NCBI RefSeq assembly: GCF_035974275.1
Contig: NZ_CP142422.1
Span: 1,488,001 to 1,552,000, forward strand
Source of the DNA: Chryseobacterium sp. MYb264
GTDB lineage: Bacteria; Bacteroidota; Bacteroidia; Flavobacteriales; Weeksellaceae
DNA: 64,000 nucleotides
Direction of reading: 5' to 3'
Below the pieces are notes generated by a model. That model saw only the letters and a list, made by a program, of their open reading frames with translations, was not told the origin of the DNA and ran no database searches. Below, in pieces: positions 33,584 to 42,400 of this stretch. Made by a program: the position numbers and the translations under genes. Positions within the stretch are counted from its first letter, which is position 1, and every line of letters begins with the position of its first letter.

Positions 33584-35761
33584 ATGAAAATAAAAATATT
33601 TCTTATTATCAGCTTCTCATCATTTTTTACGAGTGCTCAAAAAACAAAATTACCTCAATCAAAGCCAACTATTGATGAGTATTTTGGAACTAAAATCATT
33701 GATGATTACAGAAATTTGGAAAATTTAGATGACATCCAAAACATAGATTGGATGAAATCTCAGACAGCTTATACCAATTCTGTTTTAGATTTAATTCCTA
33801 AAAGGAATTACTATGTAGAAAAAAGACTAGAACTTGATACAAGGCAAGGCTATTCTGTATCAGATTTGAAGATAACAGATAATAATAAATATTTTTATTT
33901 AAAGAAAAAAGGAAATGAAAAAATAGCAAAATTATATTATCGAGAAGGATTTCAAGGAAAAGAAGAATTACTTTATAATCCTATTAACTACAAAAATTCA
34001 GAAACAAATCATGATTTTATTATCAATTATATAAGTCCAAGCTTAGATGGTAATAAGATTGCTGTTTCAATAGCTGAAAAAGGTGTAGAGCTATCCGATC
34101 TGATTATTATCGATGTTAAAAAAAAACAAATCTATCCTGAAGTCCTTACCAATACTGCGCCTGCTAGTTTTGATGGAATAAAATGGTTAGATGATAGTAG
34201 CGGTTTTTTTTATGTAAATTTTTCTACAATTGATTCTAAATCTAAAGACTTCTATAAAAATACTCAGACTGTTGTTTATAAAATAGGAACTGATCCAAAA
34301 AAAATAATTGATGTTTTTTCTGCCAAAAACAATCCTGATTTAAATATTGCTGAGGATCAATTTCCTATGATTTTAAATTCTGATATTGATGATCAGTTTT
34401 ATAAAGGAATGTTGTTAGATTTCCAATCATACCGAAAAACATTCATAATCAATAAAAAAGATTTATTAGCTGGGAAAAAAAATTGGAAATTATTTTCTGA
34501 ATCAAGTGATAAAGCTAAGAGTTTAGATTTTTTGAATGATCAAGTCATTTTTTTATCATACTATAATTCATATTTAAATAAATTATGTAGAACAAATATT
34601 ACTAATCCAAATTTTAAAAATGCTGAAGTATTAGTTCCAGAGAAAATAGAAGAAATAATTAAAAGCTATAGAATAACAAAAGATGGTATTTATTACACCA
34701 CTACTAAAAACGGTGTAGAAGCTAAATTGTATCTATATAAAGATGGAAAGGATAATGTAATTAAACTCCCTTTTCCATCAGGAAATATTGAATTACAGAG
34801 TAAAGGGAAAAATTATTCAGATATTTGGATTACCTGTTCTGGGTGGGCAAATGATGAGCAACGTTTTAAATATGATGTAAAAAAGGATTTTTTTATTCCA
34901 GAAAACATGGCTCCTGTGGCAGAGTATCCTGAATTTAAAGATATTACTGTTGAAGAAATAAGTGTAAAAGCAAGGGATGGACAAGAAATTCCAGTTTCTT
35001 TAATTTATAATAAGAACATTAAAAAAGACGGCAAAAACATGGTGTTGATTGACAGCTATGGTTCTTATGGAATTTCCTCTAATCCTTTCTTTGCTAAAAC
35101 TTACTTGTTATGGGCTAATCAAGGTGGAATGGTCGCTGTAGCTCACGTAAGAGGGGGAGGTGAAAAAGGAGAGCAATGGCGCTTAGGAGGATATAAAGAA
35201 ACAAAGCCTAATACTTGGAGAGATTTGATAGACTGTACAGAATATTTAATAAACGAGAAATATACCTCAAGAGATAAGGTCGCTATTTGGGGAGCCAGTG
35301 CAGGAGGAATTACAGTAGGCAGGGCTATGACAGAAAGACCAGATCTTTTTAAAGCAGTCATAGCTGAGGTTGGTTCATTAAACATGCTTAGAGATTATAC
35401 AAAACCTAATTCTCAGCCTAAAGAGTTTGGAAGCATAAAAGACCCAAAGGAATTTAAAGCTTTATTGGAAATGGATGCTTATCATCACATTAAAAAAGGA
35501 GTAAAGTATCCAGCGACTTTCATCACAGGAGGGATAAATGACCAAAGAGTTATTGTTTGGGAGCCTGTAAAATTTGCAGCTAAATTAATGACTAATGATG
35601 CATCTTCTAATCCTGTATTATTAAAAATAGATTTTGAAGGTGGGCATGCTGGTAATGTACCTGTTGCTCAACGATATGCTAATTTAGGCGATATGTTTGC
35701 ATTTGCATTATGGCAATTAGGACACCCTGATTACCAGCCAAAAGAAAATACAAAAAAATAA
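33584..35761 (+). CDS. Secreted prolyl oligopeptidase (S9A family) of the RiPP operon
   Basis: The 725-residue product has a signal peptide (MKIKIFLIISFSSFFTSAQ), an N-terminal seven-bladed propeller (about 75-430) and a C-terminal alpha/beta-hydrolase domain with Ser572 in 'IWGASAGGITVG', Asp653 in 'GGINDQRV' and His688 in 'FEGGHAGNV'. Prolyl oligopeptidases cut after proline in short peptides. It follows the precursor gene by 12 bases and its stop overlaps the LanB start by one base (TAATG), so it is translationally coupled into the RiPP operon. I infer a periplasmic maturation or trimming protease; the precursor core has prolines at suitable places. Turnover of the peptide as self-protection is an alternative. 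Confidence 0.93.
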   Translation: MKIKIFLIISFSSFFTSAQKTKLPQSKPTIDEYFGTKIIDDYRNLENLDDIQNIDWMKSQTAYTNSVLDLIPKRNYYVEKRLELDTRQGYSVSDLKITDNNKYFYLKKKGNEKIAKLYYREGFQGKEELLYNPINYKNSETNHDFIINYISPSLDGNKIAVSIAEKGVELSDLIIIDVKKKQIYPEVLTNTAPASFDGIKWLDDSSGFFYVNFSTIDSKSKDFYKNTQTVVYKIGTDPKKIIDVFSAKNNPDLNIAEDQFPMILNSDIDDQFYKGMLLDFQSYRKTFIINKKDLLAGKKNWKLFSESSDKAKSLDFLNDQVIFLSYYNSYLNKLCRTNITNPNFKNAEVLVPEKIEEIIKSYRITKDGIYYTTTKNGVEAKLYLYKDGKDNVIKLPFPSGNIELQSKGKNYSDIWITCSGWANDEQRFKYDVKKDFFIPENMAPVAEYPEFKDITVEEISVKARDGQEIPVSLIYNKNIKKDGKNMVLIDSYGSYGISSNPFFAKTYLLWANQGGMVAVAHVRGGGEKGEQWRLGGYKETKPNTWRDLIDCTEYLINEKYTSRDKVAIWGASAGGITVGRAMTERPDLFKAVIAEVGSLNMLRDYTKPNSQPKEFGSIKDPKEFKALLEMDAYHHIKKGVKYPATFITGGINDQRVIVWEPVKFAAKLMTNDASSNPVLLKIDFEGGHAGNVPVAQRYANLGDMFAFALWQLGHPDYQPKENTKK

Positions 35762-37971
35762 TGTCTCGTTTTCCTTATCAATTTTTTGAGGAGTATGTGG
35801 TACGTACTCCTCTATTTTCATATAAAAATTTCCAAAATCAGTTTAATGGATATGTTGTTTCTGATGATGAATTAAAGAAAATTTGCAGAGAGCCTATTTT
35901 TTTGGAAGCTATTTATTTGTCCTCACCATCTTTATACGTGGAGATTAATAAGTGGCTTGGTTCAGAAAAAGATTTTTCTACAAAAGAATTTCAAAAATTA
36001 AAGCATACTATTTTAAAATATTATAGCCGAATAAGTACAAGATCTACTCCATTCGGATTGTTTTCAGCGGTTAGGTTAGGGAAATTCAGTTTAGCGATGT
36101 CTAACATTCTTAATAATGAAAATAACCAACGCTCAATCGATCATCTATTACGAGATACCAAATTGGATATGTCTTTTCTTGTTTCATTGGCACAACATTT
36201 TACGCAGCAAATAGAAATTAGAAGTAAGCTTTTATTTTTCCCGAATAACAGCATCCACCAAGTAGGAAATAGAATTCATTATATAGAATATAAGTACACA
36301 AGAGGAAAAAGAGACTATATTATTTCTTTAGCTCCCCTTTCTGAAGAATTACAGCAGATATTAAATTTTTCAAAGAAAGGCAAAACGCTGCAAGAAATTG
36401 GTGATATTTTGATTAATGATAATATTACGAAAGAAGAAGCAATAGAATTTGTAGAAGAGCTTATCGAAAATCAAGTGCTTGTAAGCGAATTAGAACCCAA
36501 TGTTTCAGGAGATGATTTCTTAGATTCCATTATTACTATTTTAGAGAAAAGGAAAATAAAAGCTGAAGCCGAAATTTTAATTTCGATAAAAAATAAACTG
36601 AATGAGTTAGACCAAAACATTCATAATTCAATTTTTAAGTATATTGAAATTGAAGAATTAATAAAATCTTTTTCAATAGAATATGAATCTCAATACCTTT
36701 TTCAAACTGATCTCTACAATAAAACATTATTTTCTTTATCATCTGAATGGAAAAGAAAATTAAAAAAAGGAATAAGTTTTTTGAACAAACTCAACCTTAA
36801 TCAAAGAGAAAGTGAATTTTCGAAATTTAAAAAAGTTTTTAGCGAAAGATTTGAAACACAAGAGTTGCCCTTATTATATGTTTTGGATAATGAAGTAGGA
36901 ATCGGATACAAACAAAATATTCATTCAAAAGGCATTCATCCTTACCTAGAAGATTTAGTAATTCCCTATTCGCAAAAGAAACCAAACAAGAATATTGAAC
37001 TTACTCCTATTTCAGTAAAGCTTAATGAGAAATTACAGGAAGCTTTACTGGATAATCAACAGACTATTGAACTTACTGATGAAGACTTTAAAGATTTTGA
37101 AGAAAATTGGAATGATTTACCAGATACAATCTCCGTAATGACAGAAATAATTTCTGAAAATAATCAGGAAAAATTATTCTTAAATACTTTTACGACAGGT
37201 AGTGCTGCTAATCTTTTGGGGCGATTTTGCTCTGAAAAATCTGAAATCCGTCATTTAACCAAAGCTATTGCTCAAAAAGAACAGGAGCTTCATCCTGATG
37301 AGATTTTAGCAGAAATCATTCACTTACCGGAAGCTAGAATTGGCAATATAATCAGAAGACCCACTTTAAGACAATATGAAATTCCTTATTTAGCTCAATC
37401 CCTTTTACCAGAAGAAAATCAAATACCTTTAGAAGACTTATATATTTCGTTAAAAAATGACGAAATTATTTTACGCTCGAAAAAATTGAACAAAGTAATA
37501 AAGCCATATCATACAAACGCACATAATTATTATACCAACACCCTTCCTGTATATCATTTCTTAGCAGATTTATATTCGCAGAATATGAGATCAGGACTTT
37601 CTTTTAATTGGGGAGGATTAGAGCATGTGTATTCATTTCTGCCAAGAATAGAATATAATAATATCATTCTTTCAAAGGCTAATTGGAAAATTACAGAAAA
37701 AGAATTTTCTTCTTTGGATTTGACAAACTCACACAAAGCAGATTTTCTTTTGAAATTAAAAAATTGGAGAAATAAAAGAAAAATTCCTGCATGGGTTCAA
37801 TGGGCAAAGTTTGATCATACGCTCACAATAAACTTGGAGAATTATGATATGGCAATGCTTTTTATTCAAACTGTAAGAAAAGAAAAGACGATCAATATGG
37901 AAGAATTTTTATATAACGAAAATGATGACTTTAAAAGAGAATTTATTTTTCCCATGTATAAAGTAAAATAA
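35761..37971 (+). CDS. Lantibiotic dehydratase, N-terminal (glutamylation) protein of a split LanB
   Basis: The 736-residue cytoplasmic protein has the Lant_dehydr_N domain: 'KYYSRISTRSTPFGLFS' near residues 87-102 and, toward the C-terminus, 'RRPTLRQYEIPYLAQS', 'IPLEDLYISLKNDEIILRSK' and 'NYYTNTLPVYHFLADL', the usual LanB block order. Full-length LanB is about 1000 residues; here the elimination domain is a separate gene 4-7 bases downstream, as in pinensin-type and thiopeptide clusters. It would transfer glutamate from glutamyl-tRNA to Ser/Thr of the precursor. Its start overlaps the peptidase stop. Confidence 0.95.
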   Translation: MSRFPYQFFEEYVVRTPLFSYKNFQNQFNGYVVSDDELKKICREPIFLEAIYLSSPSLYVEINKWLGSEKDFSTKEFQKLKHTILKYYSRISTRSTPFGLFSAVRLGKFSLAMSNILNNENNQRSIDHLLRDTKLDMSFLVSLAQHFTQQIEIRSKLLFFPNNSIHQVGNRIHYIEYKYTRGKRDYIISLAPLSEELQQILNFSKKGKTLQEIGDILINDNITKEEAIEFVEELIENQVLVSELEPNVSGDDFLDSIITILEKRKIKAEAEILISIKNKLNELDQNIHNSIFKYIEIEELIKSFSIEYESQYLFQTDLYNKTLFSLSSEWKRKLKKGISFLNKLNLNQRESEFSKFKKVFSERFETQELPLLYVLDNEVGIGYKQNIHSKGIHPYLEDLVIPYSQKKPNKNIELTPISVKLNEKLQEALLDNQQTIELTDEDFKDFEENWNDLPDTISVMTEIISENNQEKLFLNTFTTGSAANLLGRFCSEKSEIRHLTKAIAQKEQELHPDEILAEIIHLPEARIGNIIRRPTLRQYEIPYLAQSLLPEENQIPLEDLYISLKNDEIILRSKKLNKVIKPYHTNAHNYYTNTLPVYHFLADLYSQNMRSGLSFNWGGLEHVYSFLPRIEYNNIILSKANWKITEKEFSSLDLTNSHKADFLLKLKNWRNKRKIPAWVQWAKFDHTLTINLENYDMAMLFIQTVRKEKTINMEEFLYNENDDFKREFIFPMYKVK

Positions 37972-37975
37972 AACA

Positions 37976-38818
37976 GTGATGAAAAGAAAGTTTATTCCAG
38001 GAAGTGAATGCTTGTATGTAAAAATTTACACCGGTATTAAAACAGCAGATCTTGTTTTGGAAGAAGCTGTACAACCGATCGTAGAATCTTTTCAGGCTAA
38101 TAAGCACATTTCAAAATGGTTTTTCATTCGATATAATGATCCTAAACCTCATCTAAGAATAAGATTTTTATTAAATCATAGCAACCATTATAATAAAATC
38201 CTTCATCAACTTCATCATGTTTTATCTGAATATTTAGAGAGCGGAGAAATCTCACAAATTACATTTGATACTTACACTAGAGAAATAGAACGTTATGGAG
38301 AAAATACGATGGAAGAAGCTGAATCTTTATTTAATAAAAACAGCGAATTTACTCTACAGTGCCTGCATTACGATGATGAAGAGAAAATCATCATTTCTCT
38401 TTTTTATGTGGATGAAATTTTAAACATTATTGGTCTTTCTACTCAGGAAAAATTAAACTGGATTAGAGATTTTAACAACGCATTTAAACAGGAATTTAAT
38501 GCGGATAAAAAGCTTAATTCCCAATTAGATAAAAAATACCGAGCATTTAAGCCAAAATACTTAGATTTTATTCAGTCCGAAGAATTTTTGGAGGAAAGAA
38601 ATATTATTATTTCGAATATTAAAGAAAGTAATTTAATATTACAAAACATATTATACCATTATGCTAACCAATCCCTAGGAATGTCTTTACAAAGCTTTTT
38701 CCAAAGCATATTTCATATGAATATCAACAGACTTTTTATTTCTAATCAGCGATTGTTTGAAATGATAATCTATGATTATTTGCTAAGATATTTCAAAGCA
38801 AAATCCTTTTCTAAATAA
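37976..38818 (+). CDS. Thiopeptide-type bacteriocin biosynthesis protein (LanB elimination domain)
   Basis: The 280-residue protein (279 if the second Met, at 37979, is the start) matches the SpaB C-terminal domain: 'CLYVKIYTG' at the start, 'WFFIRYNDPKPHLRIRFLL' at about 48-66, then 'YTREIERYG' at about 100-110 and a helical end. This domain removes glutamate from glutamylated Ser/Thr to give dehydroalanine or dehydrobutyrine. It completes the split LanB; a bidirectional terminator follows, so the operon ends here without LanC, protease or transporter genes. Confidence 0.94.
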   Translation: MMKRKFIPGSECLYVKIYTGIKTADLVLEEAVQPIVESFQANKHISKWFFIRYNDPKPHLRIRFLLNHSNHYNKILHQLHHVLSEYLESGEISQITFDTYTREIERYGENTMEEAESLFNKNSEFTLQCLHYDDEEKIIISLFYVDEILNIIGLSTQEKLNWIRDFNNAFKQEFNADKKLNSQLDKKYRAFKPKYLDFIQSEEFLEERNIIISNIKESNLILQNILYHYANQSLGMSLQSFFQSIFHMNINRLFISNQRLFEMIIYDYLLRYFKAKSFSK

Positions 38819-38826
38819 TCAAAAAT

Positions 38827-38856
38827 AAAGTGCAGACAACTATTTATCTGCACTTT
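38827..38856. terminator. Bidirectional terminator between the RiPP operon and ecotin
   Basis: A perfect 10-bp stem (38827-38836 with 38847-38856) has T runs on both strands. It closes both converging operons. Confidence 0.85.
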
Positions 38857-38882
38857 TATATAATTTGTTAAAGTAATCATAT

Positions 38883-39368
38883 TTATTTTTGAACCGCTTT
38901 CTTCATCGCATCCGGACGAAGCACTCTGTAACGCACTTCCATATCTTTCGGAATATAGAAAACCAATGGCAACTTGCTGTTGTATCTCACCGTTTCAGGC
39001 TTTAAGTTGACGAATTGTTTGGTCAGTTTCTGATCCGGACAGCCCATCAACGTACCTCCTACTTCACCTTTAGATTCAACATCATAGTAAGTGTAGCCCC
39101 ATCCTTGCAGGTCCTGAGTTTTTACTTCGCCCATCATAAAGTGTTTGTTGCAGTCTAGCATTTTTTCTGCACCTACAAAAAACTCAACTTTTAAGTCGTT
39201 TTCGTTTTTAGCAATAGGCAACTGAACGTATACTTGTTTATAACCTTCTTTCGCTTTCGGGAACATTTCAATCTCCAGTTTTGCGAACTTTTCTGCTTTC
39301 TTCTGAGCAAAAGCGTTCACTCCAATCATCATTATTAAACCTGTCATCAGTGTCTTTGAAAATTTCAT
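38883..39368 (-). CDS. eco: Ecotin, broad-range serine protease inhibitor
   Basis: The 161-residue product has a signal peptide (MKFSKTLMTGLIMMIGVNAFAQ) and matches ecotin along its length: 'FPKAKEGYKQVYVQLP', 'LDCNKHFMMGEV', 'GWGYTYYDVES', the reactive loop 'GGTLMGCPDQK', 'VRYNSKLPLVFYIPKDMEVRYRVL'. Cys73 and Cys110 form the loop disulfide. Counting back from Cys110 puts Leu107 at the P1 position, where E. coli has Met. The periplasmic dimer inhibits trypsin, chymotrypsin and elastase-type proteases. It is the last gene of the operon with the two macroglobulins (42-base gap). Confidence 0.95.
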   Translation of the reverse strand: MKFSKTLMTGLIMMIGVNAFAQKKAEKFAKLEIEMFPKAKEGYKQVYVQLPIAKNENDLKVEFFVGAEKMLDCNKHFMMGEVKTQDLQGWGYTYYDVESKGEVGGTLMGCPDQKLTKQFVNLKPETVRYNSKLPLVFYIPKDMEVRYRVLRPDAMKKAVQK

Positions 39369-39410
39369 ATTTTTTGTATTTTAATTTTACAAATTCCTTA
39401 AAGCCAAAAA

Positions 39411-42400
39411 TCATTCCAAAATCTGAACATTCATTCCTTTCGAGTGAGAATTCATCTGCGGCGCATAATAGTTCTGCATCGTGGTAATACCGTTTGAGAA
39501 CTTCCCGGCAGCATTCGCAATATAATCGTACTCAAATACATATTTACCTTTTGGCATGTATTGAATATAGAAATTTGTGGATGCGTCTTTAGTAGATTGA
39601 TAATATCCTAAATTATTTTTCCATTGATATGCTGAAAGTACATCCACGGGCTCAAATCCCGCCGCTCTCATGTCTTTAATATGAATAAATTCCATTGGGC
39701 GATCGGTATTCAGGATCATTTTTACCGTTACCTTATCGCCTACTTTCAGTGGCGTTTCAGGTGTTATTTTCTGTAATTCTTCGCCGTTTACCGTTTTGAT
39801 TTTTTTGTATAATTCTTTGGTAATCGAAATGTAGTTTTCAGAAGATTTTATTTTATCCAGATCTTCATAATATTGCCAGAATAAACCTCCCTGAACAATT
39901 CCTGCTCCAGGTTTTGTAATGGTAACGGTTGCAAGGTTTTTATTTAAAATATCAGATTTTACAGCCGATTTCACATATCCCGTTGCCTGCGTTTGTGGCT
40001 GCAGTTCTTTTCCGCCCCAAACGATGGTTGCCTTATCGCTTTCAGCGCTTGTCCATGATTTTCCTGAATTTAAAATCGTAAAAATAACCTCCGAAGTACC
40101 TCTTGACGTTCCCCAAGAATTAACCTCTTTCTGCGTAATCAGCCAGATTTTCATATCTTCAATAAACTTCTGATCATTTGGTTTCAGCGTATTGAAAGCT
40201 TCCAAAGCACCCGCCTGATTCACCACTTTTGAACCGAACCAGCCCCAGCCATCCAGATTTTGTTTCCAATAAACACCTTGTGTTTTTGTGTTTACTGAAG
40301 TTTCTTTTAAGTAATTTAATAATTTATCTGAAACCTCTTTTAAGCCGTAATCATTCATCAATAAAGCCGCACGATGTAATCCGAAGAAGGTAAAATCTGA
40401 TAATTTTGCCGTTTTTGCTTTTTGTTTAACCAAAGATTTTAAAGAAGCTCCTTTGCCTTTCAGCGGATATTCTTTTTCCCAGTAATTTCTCGTGTCCAAA
40501 TAATCCAATGACCAGTTTGTCCAGACATTTTTTTCATTCGAATCATAATATTTACCCATTTCATGATCAACATATCCAATCAGGTTTTTCACTAATTCTT
40601 TTTGTTCTGAACTTTGATAATCTTTCACGTTATCTTTCAACCAGGAATTAATCTTCCCTAAATTTTTAAGAATATATAAAGAAGTGGAATACGAACTCGG
40701 ATATCCCTGATACCAAGAGAAACCTCCATCTGGATTTTGCAGTTTTTTGAAATCATCCCAATCCTGATTGATCGAATTTTTCATGGTATTTGCATCGAAA
40801 AGCAATGCCAATTTAGCCATCTGCTCACTTTCATTTTTACTTTCTAAAACCCAAGGCGTTTCTTCCAGCAACAATTGTTTCAGCTCCTGATTTTTTTCAA
40901 GATTTGAATTTAATAATCCTTTATTCTGATACTCTTTAAAAACCGTTTTCATTTTCGGATTGGCTTTAAAAATTTCTGAAGCCAAAACATCGGCAAACCA
41001 TTTATTAAAGATGACATCTGCAGAATTATTCGGATCATTTTTCAAACTTGGAAGCGCAAACATAATTTCCCAAATAGGATTGGTCGTGAGCTCCAAGGTA
41101 TTTGATACATTGGAAATCGTTGATGAATTGACATTTTTAAGATTTTCAAGCTCAAAAGTTTTGGTTTCGCCTTCTTTTACAAAAATCGGAAGCGCATCGG
41201 TCACCAACATTCTGTTAGGAAGAATCGCCACTGCTTTTTGCTCACCGTCAGAATATTGCCCCGCCTTGGCAACGATTTTTAAAATAATCGAAGAAATAGT
41301 ATTCGGAACTTTCACTTTCCATGTTAAAACTGAATTTCCATTTTCCTCAACCGAAAAAGCCTGCTCTTTATTATATCCTGAAACCGCTGTTACTGTACTC
41401 AATCCGAATTTTTCTGAAATATCTTCATTTGTAAATGCATCAAGAACCTGCAATTGGGCAGAACCGTTTAACTTTTTATTAGTTAAATTAGATAATTTTG
41501 ACTGTAAATTAAGTTCATCCCCTTCTCTTAAAAATCTAGGATAATTGGGGGTAACGGAAAACTCTTTCTGAGTGACCACTTCTTTCTGTAAAGTCGCCGC
41601 TCTTGCATCTTTGGTGTGAGCCAAGAACATCAATTTCCACTTTGTTAATGCTTCTGGAGAAGTAAATTCAAAATTTACATTTCCTTCGGAATCTGTTTTA
41701 AGATCCGGATAGAAAAAAGCGGTTTCATTTAAATTCTGACGAACAGGAATTTTGTCTAGTTTATTCTCAGAACCTTCTCTATCAATCGCATTATTATCAT
41801 AATCTCCATTAGCTACAATATCTATTGCAGCATCATCAGTTACAGCTTCTTTTTTCATTCTCATGGCTACGGGAGCTGCAGAAGGACTTGGAACTCTTGA
41901 ACTGAAAACCTTCACACCTGCAGCCCTTCCAGATAATTCACTTAATACAGTATATTGCATTTCATTATCAAACCAATTAAACTGAGGAACTTCCACATAA
42001 TTTCCATTGAAATATTTCGATCTTTTTTGATAATAGCTTGAATAAAGGCTTTGTCTCATATCATACGATGAAACAATAGAATAAGGCGTGTAGAGCTTTT
42101 GCCAGTTAAAACTGTTCGCAGCAAACTGATCCAGAGACATATCGTACATATTCGCCAAAACCTCAGCATTGATCTTTTCTTTATCGCTTCCTGAAACTTT
42201 TACAGTCCATTTTTCCTTAGAATTAGGTTCTAATTTATCTCTGAAAGTTACTGTTTCAATCTTCAGAGGTTGTTCTGTGCTTTTAATTTTCAGATCAACA
42301 CTTTCGGTCTGAACATCATTGAATGAAACGATTTGAAACTGAAGATTTACCATTGACACAGACGGATCTTTTGGAATCTCTGTTGTATATTCCAGCAAAC

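Noticed and set aside
33572..38818. LanC cyclase or second transporter in the RiPP operon
   Set aside because: The space is fully used by the peptidase and the two LanB proteins; none shows the zinc-binding motifs of LanC or a Walker motif.
40960..41544. 194-codon plus-strand frame inside macroglobulin paralogue 1
   Set aside because: Antisense to a well-supported gene; the translation has no domain and mirrors codon bias of the real strand.
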